Below are positions 40,133 through 49,127 of a stretch of DNA of 64,000 nucleotides, piece by piece. Position 1 is the stretch's first letter, and every line of letters starts with the position of its first letter. The stretch covers positions 1-64,000 of the forward strand of contig JAHKVW010000006.1 of NCBI GenBank assembly GCA_020624805.1, in the 5' to 3' direction. The stretch is from a bacterium. Its GTDB lineage: Bacteria; Bacillota; Clostridia; Oscillospirales; Acutalibacteraceae. Made by a program: the position numbers and the translations under genes. The notes beneath the pieces were generated by a model that was given only the letters and a program-made list of their open reading frames with translations, was not told the origin of the DNA and made no database searches.

Positions 40133-41455
40133 TTACTTTTTTGAAGATGCTTTTTCATCACCGGAGAGCAGCATGAAGCTGTCCTTGATATCATCGTGAG
40201 AAAAACCGGAATCCTCGCTGAGGATGTAGGTATAGGTGTATTCCGCCGTTTCATACAGCTGTGCCTGTGCCGTCAGACTGCTGTCGTAGCTTGCTTTATC
40301 ATAGCGGTAGACGGTCAGCTGTTCCTTGCCCAATACAGGCTCGCTGTTTTTGTAGCTGATGTTGTACAGGGTCACGGCGTTGTCCGCGGAGTAGCGGGCG
40401 GTGACCGTCTTGAGCTTATCGGTACCGAACAACAGCATGAAGTTCAGCTTCTCGCACAGGACGGCGTCTTTCTTGAAGGACAGACCCATCTGTTCGGGAT
40501 CATAGTCGTTCCACCGCGCGACGTTGCACACGGTGCTTGTGTCCTCGTCCTTGGTGTGATCCATCAAAGAGCTCAGCGGGATATTGATCGCGCCGTCGCC
40601 GTCGATGTCCATACAGGTGACGGCGGAGGTGCGGGTGGTTCGTTTATAGTTACTGTTCAGGTACAGCGGATTGACCAGGAGCTTTGCGGCGGAGTCATAG
40701 TAGATGAGCTGGGTCGTATACTCGCCCTCGCCGACTTTTCCGTCCGCCGCCGCACCGTAAAGGTCGCCGTTGAGCTTGTCGAAGCGCAGTCCGGTGTAGG
40801 AGATGACAGCGGGATCGATCTCGCAGGAGGATTTTTCGCTGAAGCCCTTTTCGGATAAGCTCAGCAGCCTCGCCTTGGCGGTGGAGGTGCTTTCGGGCGC
40901 CATCATCAGCAAAATGTCGGTCGACGAGTCTTTATCAAAATCGCCCGTGACATAATCGACGAAGCCTTCTTCTGTATTGGACAATGACACGCCGTCGGCG
41001 ATCAGGAAGGTTTGCAAAACGGCATGGCGGGTGCCGATCGCGAATCCCAACAGGAGCTCTTCTCTGCCGTTGCTGTCAAAGTCGATGAAGCTCAGCTCGG
41101 ATACGTCGGCGGAATAAATGTCGGCGCTTCCTAAGAGTCGAAAGGCGTCTTCACGCTGCTGCGCGATCAGAACGCGGGAGGTGTTGTCGGCGGTGGTATA
41201 CAGCGCAACGGCTTCTTCGATGCCGTCGTTATTGACGTCATGCAGGAACAAACCGCTTTTGTTGGCGCCGTCGGTGGGGTAGATCAGCGAGTAGGCGCCG
41301 CCGGCGTCGGTCTCGATCAGCTTTTGTACTTCGGCGCGGATACCCGATGCTTTAGGGGGCGTGAGGATCTCGGATTTGCCGAAACCCAGAGAGGTACAGC
41401 CGGATAAGAGCAGCGCCGTGACGATGACGGCGGCAAGGATTCGCTGTAGCCTCAT
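40133..41455 (-). CDS. Lipoprotein with FG-GAP/VCBS-like repeats
   Basis: This 440-residue lipoprotein has signal MRLQRILAAVIVTALLLSGC. The mature part contains several Asp-rich loops spaced by β-strands: HDVNNDGIEEAV, IDFDSNGREELL, DFDKDSSTDILL and DIDGDGAINIP. Such loops are typical of calcium-binding FG-GAP/VCBS propeller repeats. It should lie outside the membrane. Function unknown. It lies 51 bp after trmB and 85 bp before the response regulator gene, in one direction, so it may belong to that envelope-sensing operon. Confidence 0.82.
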   Translation of the reverse strand: MRLQRILAAVIVTALLLSGCTSLGFGKSEILTPPKASGIRAEVQKLIETDAGGAYSLIYPTDGANKSGLFLHDVNNDGIEEAVALYTTADNTSRVLIAQQREDAFRLLGSADIYSADVSELSFIDFDSNGREELLLGFAIGTRHAVLQTFLIADGVSLSNTEEGFVDYVTGDFDKDSSTDILLMMAPESTSTAKARLLSLSEKGFSEKSSCEIDPAVISYTGLRFDKLNGDLYGAAADGKVGEGEYTTQLIYYDSAAKLLVNPLYLNSNYKRTTRTSAVTCMDIDGDGAINIPLSSLMDHTKDEDTSTVCNVARWNDYDPEQMGLSFKKDAVLCEKLNFMLLFGTDKLKTVTARYSADNAVTLYNISYKNSEPVLGKEQLTVYRYDKASYDSSLTAQAQLYETAEYTYTYILSEDSGFSHDDIKDSFMLLSGDEKASSKK

Positions 41456-41506
41456 GTTTCGTTTGCCTCCTTATTGGATCGGGGTAGCGCCAGACGGCGC
41501 GAGGGA

Positions 41507-42160
41507 TCAAACCGTCGCTTCCAGATATTTGATCGGGATGCCTTCGTCGGAAAACATCTTTTCGTGTTCGGTCATGATATTGCCCGTGACCTCGCTGTGG
41601 TGCAGGTCGCGGGTGATGAAGCGGATGGTATAGCCCGCTTCCGTGAAATAACCGATGCTTTCCTCAAACAACTCGTCGTCATCGGTCTTGAAGTAGATCA
41701 CCGCGTCATCGGTGAGAAAATCGCGGTACATTTTGAGCTTTTTCGGATAGGTCAGGCGGCGTTTTTTGTGCTTTTCACGCGGCCACGGATTGCAGAAGTT
41801 GATGTACATCGCCGCGATGCGGTCGTCAGCGGAAAACGCCTTGTCGATCTGTTCGACGTTACAGCGCACCAGCGCGATGTTGTCGGGCGCCCTGTCGTTT
41901 TCGGCAAAGATCCGCTCTACGTTGCGCCTGCCTACGCCCAGCATATCGCTCTTGATATCCAGGGCAATGAAGTTTTTGTCGGGATCACGTATCGCTTTTT
42001 CGGCGGAAAAGGTGCATTTGCCGCAACCGATCTCCAGCTCGATCGGTTTATCGTTGCCGTAGAATTCCTTCCAGCGGCCGCGGTACTGCTCGGGCTCGTT
42101 GATATAGTAGCGACATTCGGCGAGCTCCGGCTCCGCCCATTTCTTCTTTCTGATTCTCAT
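41507..42160 (-). CDS. trmB: tRNA (guanine-46-N7)-methyltransferase
   Basis: This 217-residue AdoMet enzyme modifies G46 in the tRNA variable loop. The AdoMet loop is LEIGCGKCTFS, followed by FIALDIKSDML and the family's NFCNPWPREKHKKRRLTYP and FKTDDDELFEES segments. The start is ATG 42160 (MRIRKKK); the track's extra 17 codons have no ribosome site. A promoter lies about 130 bp upstream. Confidence 0.94.
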   Translation of the reverse strand: MRIRKKKWAEPELAECRYYINEPEQYRGRWKEFYGNDKPIELEIGCGKCTFSAEKAIRDPDKNFIALDIKSDMLGVGRRNVERIFAENDRAPDNIALVRCNVEQIDKAFSADDRIAAMYINFCNPWPREKHKKRRLTYPKKLKMYRDFLTDDAVIYFKTDDDELFEESIGYFTEAGYTIRFITRDLHHSEVTGNIMTEHEKMFSDEGIPIKYLEATV

Positions 42161-42295
42161 TGTTCCTGCCTGTCTTGATGACAGTTCATGGGAAAACGGT
42201 TTTACGGACACGCGCCGAAAGTTGTGGGCGGCGCGCTTTCAGAAAAACCCCATAAATCCCATACTATCACATGATATAGTTATATATACTACAAC

Positions 42296-42324
42296 ATTAT
42301 AACAAACGCTTGTGGTTTTTGCAA
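42296..42324 (-). promoter_or_regulatory. Promoter of the trmB unit
   Basis: On the minus strand TTGCAA and TATAAT are spaced by 17 bp. The leader of about 130 nt includes a possible AGCGCGCCGCC-type inverted repeat but no riboswitch that I recognise. Confidence 0.75.
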
Positions 42325-42416
42325 TTGTTTTTTACATATATATAGCAGAAATTTTATCTTTTCCGCTCAAAATTTACAGTTTGTTAATCTTGAAAACAAA
42401 AACAGTTGGCTTTTTT

Positions 42417-42450
42417 CAAAAAATAAAAGCGCTTTCATCAAGAAAACGCT
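42417..42450 (-). terminator. Terminator of the glycosyltransferase operon
   Basis: On the minus strand AGCGTTTTC and GAAAGCGCT pair (one G-T) and are followed by TTTATTTTTT, 45 bp beyond the stop. Confidence 0.8.
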
Positions 42451-42494
42451 TTTTGATATGGTTGATGTGACAGAGCGGCATGATGAAATACGCG

Positions 42495-44066
42495 TCACTT
42501 TGTTTTTGTACGGCGGCGCTCGGTGAAGCGCTCCGCCAGTTTTGTTGTGCCGTCGGTCGCGATCAGCAGGTATAAGGGTGTGAAATTATACGGATAACGC
42601 GCGTTGGTTTCCCATATCAGGAAGAACAGGAACATCCCGAACACGGCGATCCGAAAGAGGGTGGTGACGTCGTGCTCATGCTGTTTCCATGCGCGTTTTG
42701 CCGAATACGCCATCATGAACAGCAGAAAGAGCTGGAACCCGCAGCTGTAGGCGTAGAAAACCGGATGGAATCTGCCCTCATACAACAACAAACTGTGTAG
42801 GGCGCACCGCTCCTGATAATCCTCTAAGTAGTTGGCGATATAATAGGTGCCGTCCATGTGTGTCCATACCGCCTTGATACCGACATGGAGGACAGTGCCA
42901 AAAAAGCCCTTTTGCTCAAAGCGGCGCCGGATCTCTTCGAGATTCGCCTGTTCTTTCGCTTCGATCCCCTCATACTCGTAGGTGAACTGGTTGTCCTCGA
43001 GCGTATACGCGCCGTAGTCGTTCAGCCCGATCATCAGCCAGTGTGTATAGGGGTATTGCCAACGCTGTGAGACATCCTCGGGGATGATGTTCGACGCTTT
43101 GACGACGCCCGCATATGACGCGAGCAGGATCACAAAGCTCAGCAGGAACGCCGCGGTCATTTTCAGACAGCGCTTGAAGCCGTATTGCAGCAGCAGATAG
43201 ATGATGAATGCCGGGATCAGGATGATCAGACTGCCCTTGATCTTGAAGCCGATACAGCAGACGCATCCGCACACAAGCAGCAAAAGCAGCTTCTTTTTGC
43301 CGCTGCTCCGGATCGCCGCGACAAAGGCGTAGACCGCGCCGACGGTGAACGGAATCGAAAAGGAGTCGGTATAGAAATAGGGCGCATAGGTGTAGTACGG
43401 TGCGAACAACAGGCAGAACAACAGCGTCAGCATCGCCTTTCGCTTGCCGAAGATCCTGCGCGATAACAGCACGGTCAGCAGCACGGCGATGTTGATACAC
43501 AGCACGTTAAATACAATGATCGGCGCGCGTGAAAAGCTCCCCGTTACCAGATAGGTGATCTTGTAGAACAATGTGACGATCAGCAGATAAGGCAGGTTGT
43601 TCTGATATCGGACGATGTAATAATCGTTGTAGCCGTCGCGGATGCAGTCAAAGGAATCTTCCGTGACGATCTTTTGCGCGTAGGTATCGATGCGCGATAC
43701 GTCGGTGATCGGATTCATCCGCAGAAGGTACGCGAATGTCAACTGTACCGCCAGCATCAGGGCAACCGCCGTGATCACCGTGGCGGTAAATGACGGCTTG
43801 AAACGGCTGTTCAGCTGTCCGGAGCGCAGATGATGAGCGCACAAAACGAATACCGCAGTCAGTGCCGCAAAGCACAGCAGGATCGATATATGCTGTAGAA
43901 ATACACTCAGGAAGGGCGCGGGAACGCCCTCGCCCGTTTCTCCGTAAACAGATACCAAAAAGTATCCGATGACTGCCACCAGAGCGAACAGTACGCTGAA
44001 TGTCCAAAAAAAGCCGGCGTTAAATAGATCCGTCAGCTTTTTTGATCGTTTTCTCTCTGTTTTCAT
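42495..44066 (-). CDS. Polytopic membrane protein, GT-C (family 39-like) glycosyltransferase
   Basis: This 523-residue protein has about 11-12 hydrophobic segments and a basic C-terminus. Between the first segments lies a loop with MNPITDVSRIDTYA, in the position of the acidic catalytic loop of GT-C sugar transferases. The segment YLLIVTLFYKITYLVTG and the rest of the layout resemble the dolichyl-phosphate-mannose/ArnT type proteins of Clostridia. It would use a lipid-linked sugar outside the membrane. Substrate unknown. It begins 17 bp after the nif3-like gene and ends the four-gene unit. Confidence 0.75.
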   Translation of the reverse strand: MKTERKRSKKLTDLFNAGFFWTFSVLFALVAVIGYFLVSVYGETGEGVPAPFLSVFLQHISILLCFAALTAVFVLCAHHLRSGQLNSRFKPSFTATVITAVALMLAVQLTFAYLLRMNPITDVSRIDTYAQKIVTEDSFDCIRDGYNDYYIVRYQNNLPYLLIVTLFYKITYLVTGSFSRAPIIVFNVLCINIAVLLTVLLSRRIFGKRKAMLTLLFCLLFAPYYTYAPYFYTDSFSIPFTVGAVYAFVAAIRSSGKKKLLLLLVCGCVCCIGFKIKGSLIILIPAFIIYLLLQYGFKRCLKMTAAFLLSFVILLASYAGVVKASNIIPEDVSQRWQYPYTHWLMIGLNDYGAYTLEDNQFTYEYEGIEAKEQANLEEIRRRFEQKGFFGTVLHVGIKAVWTHMDGTYYIANYLEDYQERCALHSLLLYEGRFHPVFYAYSCGFQLFLLFMMAYSAKRAWKQHEHDVTTLFRIAVFGMFLFFLIWETNARYPYNFTPLYLLIATDGTTKLAERFTERRRTKTK

Positions 44067-44083
44067 TCTCTCAAAATATCATG

Positions 44084-44827
44084 TCAAACCGCGCGGTACG
44101 GGCAGCTGTTCTTTTCACTGATGACAAACTCGACCTCGGGGAACTTTGCGGCGAGCAGATCCCTCAGCGGTGCGATCACCACATCCTCGGTCGAAAAATG
44201 CCCCGCGTCAATTGCGGCAATACGGTGTTGTTTTGCGTACAGGTATTGGTGGTGCTTCAGCTCACCCGTCACAAAGGCGTCAAAGCCGTATTTTGCGGCG
44301 AGCTCCACGCCCTCACCGCCGCCTCCGGAGGATACCGCCACGCGGGTGACCGAGCCATCGGTGAACCGTACCGACGGCGCGTGCAATTTTTCTTTGAGGA
44401 ACGCGGCGTATGCCCCGGCGGAGCAAGGCTCAGCCGGCTCTCCGACCAGCAAAAAATCCTCGGGATAAAGGGTGGTGTTTTTCAGCTCCAAAGCCGCACC
44501 CAAAGCGGTGTTCACACCCTGCTCGGCACGGTCGAGATTCGTGTGCAGACACAGTGCCGCGACGTCGTATTTCGCAAGCAGATATTCCGCGTTATCAGGC
44601 CGGAGAGCGTGCAGGGGAGAGAAGATGACGGGATGGTGGCTGACGATCAGCCGCGCGCCCTTTTGGTGCGCTTCCTCGACAACCTCCGGTGTGATGTCCA
44701 GCGCCAGCAGAACGCGGTCAGCTTCCCGATCGGGCGAGCCGACCAACAGTCCGACGTTATCCCATTCCTCCGCCGATTCAAACGGCGCGATCTGTTGCGC
44801 GAACGCGATGATGCTACTCAGCTTCAT
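44084..44827 (-). CDS. Nif3-like dinuclear metal-centre protein
   Basis: This 247-residue protein of the DUF34/Nif3 family has the metal-binding strings IVSHHPVIF and CLHTNLDRAEQGVN and a C-terminal IDAGHFSTEDVV. Such proteins form hexamers with a two-metal centre; a GTP cyclohydrolase-related or metal-handling role has been proposed. It is the short form lacking the PII-like insert. It overlaps trmK by 14 bp, the usual Firmicutes arrangement. Confidence 0.93.
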   Translation of the reverse strand: MKLSSIIAFAQQIAPFESAEEWDNVGLLVGSPDREADRVLLALDITPEVVEEAHQKGARLIVSHHPVIFSPLHALRPDNAEYLLAKYDVAALCLHTNLDRAEQGVNTALGAALELKNTTLYPEDFLLVGEPAEPCSAGAYAAFLKEKLHAPSVRFTDGSVTRVAVSSGGGGEGVELAAKYGFDAFVTGELKHHQYLYAKQHRIAAIDAGHFSTEDVVIAPLRDLLAAKFPEVEFVISEKNSCPYRAV

Positions 44828-45476
44828 AAAGCGCCTCCTCTAATTGTTGTACGACAGGCAAAAGCGACTTTTCGCCCTTGCTTTTGTTGCGCAGATTTTG
44901 CAGACTGCGGCTGAGAAATCCGCGGCTGTTTTCATCATGCGGATCGAGCTTTCCGACGATGGCGGTGTAAAGATCGCAGTCGGTTTTATCACCCGTGAAA
45001 CGCGTTGACAGGACGGTATAAACCTTTCCGTCGTCGCGGACAGCCGCCTGCCGCTCGATGTCAAAGCCGTTTTCATACAGCCATCGGATCAGGTCGTCGT
45101 GATGGGTCATCGGCTGGAGCACAAGGTGCTTTGCCTCATCTTTTACCCACGGCGCGGCTGCGAGGATATCGCGGATCAGCTCGCCGCCCATGCCGGCGAT
45201 CACGACGTCGTCGACCTCGTCGGGCGCGATCTCTTTGAGCCCGTCCGACAAACGTGTTTGTATTTTTTCTGAAAAACCGAACTTTGCGATGTTTCCCTCC
45301 GCTGATTTCAGCGGAAAAGGATTGATATCGCAGGCGATCGCCGAGGGGATTTTTCCGATTTGGCACAGCGCGATCGGCAGATAGCCGTGATCTGTCCCGA
45401 TATCCGCAAGGCGGCTGCCTTCGCGCACGAAATCGGCGCAAAGCGACAGCCGCCCATGAGGTTTGAGTATTGACAT
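44814..45476 (-). CDS. trmK: tRNA (adenine-22-N1)-methyltransferase
   Basis: This 220-residue protein has an AdoMet fold with LADIGTDHGYLPI, followed by IACDINPFPLKSAEGNI and the DDVVIAGMGGELI segment typical of TrmK/YqfN. A helical C-terminal part follows. Its start shares a base with the stop of the DUF1858 gene (TAATG) and its end overlaps the nif3-like gene. Confidence 0.93.
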   Translation of the reverse strand: MSILKPHGRLSLCADFVREGSRLADIGTDHGYLPIALCQIGKIPSAIACDINPFPLKSAEGNIAKFGFSEKIQTRLSDGLKEIAPDEVDDVVIAGMGGELIRDILAAAPWVKDEAKHLVLQPMTHHDDLIRWLYENGFDIERQAAVRDDGKVYTVLSTRFTGDKTDCDLYTAIVGKLDPHDENSRGFLSRSLQNLRNKSKGEKSLLPVVQQLEEALYEAE

Positions 45477-45670
45477 TACGCGCCGACAGCCTTGTTCAGC
45501 GCGTCGACGAGCTTATCGGCGTCGGCGCCGTGTACCATGCACGCTTCCTCGATGCTCTCGCCGCGGGACGCGGGACAGCCCAGGCAGTGCATGCCCATCT
45601 GTAAAAACAGGGGTGCGGTAGACGGATACTTATCCAGCACATCGCCGATGATAGCGTCTTTTGTGATCAT
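45476..45670 (-). CDS. DUF1858 domain protein, 64 residues
   Basis: The short protein shows the DUF1858 pattern: KDAIIGDVLDKYPSTAPLF followed by GMHCLGCPASRGESIEEAC. The paired cysteines CLGC may bind metal or act in redox chemistry. The start is ATG 45670, with GGAGG at 8 bp. It leads the trmK-nif3-GT unit. Confidence 0.88.
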   Translation of the reverse strand: MITKDAIIGDVLDKYPSTAPLFLQMGMHCLGCPASRGESIEEACMVHGADADKLVDALNKAVGA

Positions 45671-45689
45671 AATATTACCTCCAAAAATA

Positions 45690-45728
45690 GTCATTGCGAG
45701 GCACTTTTGTGCCGTGGCAATCTCAACC
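45690..45728. repeat. Family B repeat
   Basis: GTCATTGCGAGGCAC...GTGCCGTGGCAATCTCAACC, between the DUF1858 gene and the zinc-ribbon gene. A second partial TCATTGTGAG follows at about 45738. Confidence 0.65.
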
Positions 45729-45905
45729 TAAGTCAATCGTCATTGTGAGAAACCGAGCCGGAGGGTTGCCGTCGCAAATCAAATATAGTCTGTACTTTGA
45801 CAAGCCGATTATAACACACCGATGTCAAAAAAACAATACTGCATTTGTCGGCATATTGAAAAACAGCGCCCTGATCGGACGCTGTAAGCAATTATATTAC
45901 TTTTA

Positions 45906-46202
45906 TTATTCAGCTTGAGCCGCTTCTTCGGCCTCTTTGCGCTTTGCAAAACATTCGCTGCAATAGTAATCCTTGCCTTCCATCGGCTTAAATGGGATCT
46001 TTGCTTCGCCGCCACAGTCTGCACACACGGTAGTGTGCATCTCACGATTAGCCCTGATTGCATTCTTACGAGCGATGCGGCAGTCCTTGCAGCGTTGGGG
46101 TTCATTGACGAAACCTTTCTCTGCGTAGAACTCCTGCTCGCCGGCTGTGAATACGAACTCGTTTCCACAGTCCTTGCAACGGAGAATCTTGTCTTCGTAC
46201 AT
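45906..46202 (-). CDS. Zinc-ribbon protein, 98 residues
   Basis: This small soluble protein has two cysteine clusters. The first is LRCKDCGNEFVFTAGEQEF with a later RCKDCR, as in the zinc-binding 'probable zinc-ribbon' proteins. The second is CADCGG and YYCSECF. A charged helix (AKRKEAEEAAQAE) ends it. GTGAGGT lies before ATG 46202; the track's longer start has no ribosome site. It follows the sigma-factor gene by about 75 bp. It may bind nucleic acid or a ribosomal partner; not known. Confidence 0.85.
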   Translation of the reverse strand: MYEDKILRCKDCGNEFVFTAGEQEFYAEKGFVNEPQRCKDCRIARKNAIRANREMHTTVCADCGGEAKIPFKPMEGKDYYCSECFAKRKEAEEAAQAE

Positions 46203-46277
46203 AGCGTGTACCTCACTTTTTGGTATATATTTTACCCCGCGGCGGAGTTGCACCGTCTGAATTCTATTCGGGGTGTA

Positions 46278-46838
46278 TTACCTAGAAAGCTTTTGACGTA
46301 TACGGGTCTGTGCATTGTCAACTGATTTTAGGGAAATGTTCAGCCGCTGTGCTATTTCTTTGTACGTATAGCCGGAAAGGTGCAAAATCGCTACTTTGTA
46401 CTCGAGGTTTGAGAGGCTGTTTTTGAGGATGCGGTGCAGGCTGTTGATATACTCCTTTGTTTCCACCAGCTCGGAAAGCGAGGTCTCGGTCGGGTCAAAG
46501 GCGGCTTGCGGCTCATCCTCAAGCGAAATCATATTGCGGGAGGGGACAGCGCGCTGTCGCAGGATCGAACGCATCATCGAGCGGTAGCGGTTCTCGACAC
46601 AGATCATCAGGTAGTTCTTGAAGCTCATGCCCTTGTCACCGTCATAGGTGCGGCAGGCTGAGAGCAGAGCCACCATGCCTTCCTGTATCATATCGCTGTC
46701 GTCTAAATCCGCTGCCATACCGCGGTATTTTTTTGCGGCTGTTGAGATCAGCCCCAAATACCTTGACGCGATCAGATCGAACGCATCGTCGTTCCCCGAC
46801 AAAAAATCACGCAGGAGTTCTTCGTCGGTCTGCCGCAT
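46278..46838 (-). CDS. RNA polymerase sigma-70 family factor (SigH-like)
   Basis: This 186-residue factor has region 2 (DAFDLIASRYLGLISTAAKKYRG, then DLDDSDMIQEGMVALLSACRTYD) and region 4 (YKVAILHLSGYTYKEIAQRLNISLKSVDNAQTRIRQKL). There are no full regions 1 or 3, in the manner of SigH or stationary-phase factors. ATG 46838 is the likely start, though it has no ribosome site of its own and may be read by coupling from the short uORF just upstream. Which promoters it serves is unknown. Confidence 0.88.
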   Translation of the reverse strand: MRQTDEELLRDFLSGNDDAFDLIASRYLGLISTAAKKYRGMAADLDDSDMIQEGMVALLSACRTYDGDKGMSFKNYLMICVENRYRSMMRSILRQRAVPSRNMISLEDEPQAAFDPTETSLSELVETKEYINSLHRILKNSLSNLEYKVAILHLSGYTYKEIAQRLNISLKSVDNAQTRIRQKLSR

Positions 46839-46839
46839 A

Positions 46840-46869
46840 TCACGGCACGCGGTAGGATCGTTCAGACAT
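46840..46869 (-). CDS. Possible 9-codon leader peptide before the sigma gene
   Basis: GAGGTG precedes an ATG that opens MSERSYRVP and stops at TGA one base before the sigma factor ATG (TGATATG). The arrangement is what translational coupling would use, but the spacing to the ribosome site is short and the reading may be chance. Confidence 0.35.
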   Translation of the reverse strand: MSERSYRVP

Positions 46870-47023
46870 AGCACCTCACAATAGATTATCTTTATGTAAA
46901 TTGTAATAAATAACCCGCCAAAAGTCAACAGGTTTTTCAAAAACAGTGGCGCCAAAGAATGACAAATTATTCACAATATGGAATATTTTGTGCACAATAA
47001 ACAGTATTTTTCCATAATTTTGG

Positions 47024-47052
47024 TTTACAACCGTAAAGAAGTATGGTATAAT
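47024..47052 (+). promoter_or_regulatory. Promoter of yifB
   Basis: TTTACA and TATAAT spaced by 17 bp, about 117 bp before the yifB start. The remaining sequence of 46870-47169 is AT-rich and shows no other signal. Confidence 0.75.
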
Positions 47053-47169
47053 GCAAACAGAGGAAATCGAACAAAGATACGAGGAGCGGTTTTTGCTTAG
47101 AATCGGGCAGGATGAAGGCAAAAGGAATGTTGCTGATTATCAACAAATGAGAAAAAAGAAGGGTAGATT

Positions 47170-48693
47170 ATGGTAGTAAAATGCAACAGCCTGGGATTAT
47201 TCGGAATGAATACCTATGCAATCGAGATAGAGGCGGATCTCTCACGCGGGATGGCGGCGTTCGATATCGTCGGACTGCCCGATACGGCGGTGAAGGAGAG
47301 TCGGGATCGTGTGCGTTCCGCAATGAAAAACTGCGGTTTTGAATTCCCGAATTCGCGCCTGATCCTCAACCTCGCACCCGCGGATATCAAAAAGGAAGGT
47401 CCGCTGTATGATCTGCCGATATTGATCACGGTGCTCAAGGCGACGCGTCAGATCAACGCCAATACCGATGACAGCGCGTTCATCGGAGAGCTGTCGCTAT
47501 CGGGCGAGCTGCGCGGCGTCAACGGCGTGCTGCCGATGGCGATCGCCGCAAGGGAGCTGGGATTGAAGAAGCTCTATGTTCCCGCTGTCAACGCCAATGA
47601 GGGCGCGGTGGTGGACGGGCTGGAGGTCTATCCGGTGACGCATATCTTTGAGCTGATCGATCATCTCGCGGGACGCAGACAGATCGAGCCTGCCGTTTTT
47701 CAAAACAGCGATCAGCTGCCCGACAGCACGCTTGACTTTTCGCAGGTGAAGGGTCAGGCGGAGGCAAAACGCGCGTTGGAGATCGCCGCGGCGGGCGGGC
47801 ATAACGTCCTGCTGATCGGCTCGCCCGGCGCGGGCAAAAGTATGCTTGCCAAACGCATGGTGACGATCCTGCCCGAGATGACCTTTGAGGAGACCATCGA
47901 AACGACCAAGATCCATTCCATCGCCGGTACCCTGCCCAAGGGTTCGGGGTTGATCACGATGCGGCCGTTCCGCTCACCGCACCATACCGTCACGAGGGTA
48001 GGCATGACGGGCGGCGGTACCACGCCCAAGCCCGGCGAGATCTCGCTCGCGCATAACGGTGTGCTGTTCCTCGATGAACTGCCCGAGTTCCAGCGCACGG
48101 CGCTGGAGGTGCTGCGCCAGCCGCTTGAGGACGGTGTGGTATCGATCTCCCGCGCGCACGGCACCTATACTTATCCATCGGAATTCATGCTGATCGCCGC
48201 GATGAACCCCTGCCCCTGCGGCTACTATAATCATCCCAAAAAGCATTGCTCGTGCTCGGACGCAGCGGTGCATAAATACCTTAATCGTGTGTCGGGACCG
48301 CTGCTCGACCGCATCGACATCCATATCGAGGTGCCGCCGGTGGAGTATGACGATCTGACCGCCAAAGGCGGTGAGGAACCATCCGCCGATATCCGCAAAC
48401 GCGTCAACGCCGCGCGCGCGATCCAGACGGAGCGCTTTCGACAGTCAAAAACAAAGTGCAACGCCCATATCGAGGCGGCGATGTTCGAGGATGTTTGTCA
48501 GATCGACGACAAGGCGGATCGGATGCTCAAGGCGGCGTTCGATAAGCTCGGCATGACCGCCCGCGCCTATGACCGCATCATGAAGGTAGCGCGCACCATT
48601 GCCGACCTCGACCAAAGCGAGGTCATCCGCGCGCCGCACATCAGCGAAGCGATCCAGTATCGATCGCTCGACAGAAAATACTGGCATGAGTAA
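47170..48693 (+). CDS. YifB/ComM-family AAA ATPase (Mg-chelatase-like)
   Basis: This 507-residue protein has an N-terminal Lon-protease-like domain (FDIVGLPDTAVKESRDRV, about 1-170). A Mg-chelatase AAA domain follows, with Walker A GSPGAGKSMLAKR, Walker B GVLFLDELPEF, and sensor IAAMNPCPCGYY. A C-terminal helical region (GMTARAYDRIMKVARTIADL) completes it. ComM of naturally competent bacteria is a branch-migration helicase; YifB relatives in Clostridia are common and less studied. The DUF3795-like gene follows after 14 bp. Confidence 0.94.
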   Translation: MVVKCNSLGLFGMNTYAIEIEADLSRGMAAFDIVGLPDTAVKESRDRVRSAMKNCGFEFPNSRLILNLAPADIKKEGPLYDLPILITVLKATRQINANTDDSAFIGELSLSGELRGVNGVLPMAIAARELGLKKLYVPAVNANEGAVVDGLEVYPVTHIFELIDHLAGRRQIEPAVFQNSDQLPDSTLDFSQVKGQAEAKRALEIAAAGGHNVLLIGSPGAGKSMLAKRMVTILPEMTFEETIETTKIHSIAGTLPKGSGLITMRPFRSPHHTVTRVGMTGGGTTPKPGEISLAHNGVLFLDELPEFQRTALEVLRQPLEDGVVSISRAHGTYTYPSEFMLIAAMNPCPCGYYNHPKKHCSCSDAAVHKYLNRVSGPLLDRIDIHIEVPPVEYDDLTAKGGEEPSADIRKRVNAARAIQTERFRQSKTKCNAHIEAAMFEDVCQIDDKADRMLKAAFDKLGMTARAYDRIMKVARTIADLDQSEVIRAPHISEAIQYRSLDRKYWHE

Positions 48694-48707
48694 AGGAGCA
48701 AAAGCAA

Positions 48708-49082
48708 ATGAAAAGAGAGCTGGGGATCGCCCGCTGCGGACTCGCCTGTTGCCTGTGCAGCGAAAACAAACATTGTAACGGCTGTGCCTCGGGAGAGTGT
48801 CCCGATAAGGATTGGTGTGAGAATCTGAAATGCTCTATGGAAAAGGGCTTTGCTCACTGCTTTGAATGTCAGGAGGACTGCCATAAGGGTTTACTGTCAA
48901 GGCTCAAGCCATATGGATTCACGCTGTTCGCGAAGCGTTACGGAGAAGAGGAATTGCTGAACTGTCTTGAGCGTAACGAGAAAAACGGTATCGCTTATCA
49001 CTGTGAAGGCATCGTCGGGGACTACGATCATTTTGATGACGTTGAAAAGCTGATCGCGTTCATCAAAGAAGGAAAGAGATAA
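48708..49082 (+). CDS. Cysteine-rich DUF3795-type protein
   Basis: This 124-residue protein has many cysteines near its start: CGLACCLC, CNGCASGEC, WCENLKC and CFECQEDC. This fits DUF3795, thought to bind zinc. The second half is helical and charged. It is directly downstream of yifB, probably in the same operon. Function unknown. Confidence 0.85.
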   Translation: MKRELGIARCGLACCLCSENKHCNGCASGECPDKDWCENLKCSMEKGFAHCFECQEDCHKGLLSRLKPYGFTLFAKRYGEEELLNCLERNEKNGIAYHCEGIVGDYDHFDDVEKLIAFIKEGKR

Positions 49083-49087
49083 AAAAT

Positions 49088-49127
49088 GAGGCAAGGCCGC
49101 AGCGTTTGCAGTCTTGCCTCTTGTTTA
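49088..49127. terminator. Bidirectional terminator
   Basis: GAGGCAAG and CTTGCCTC pair around a GC-rich loop, with TTGTTT on one strand and ATTTTTT on the other; it serves the convergent DUF3795 and ferredoxin genes and overlaps the last codon of the latter. Confidence 0.75.
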
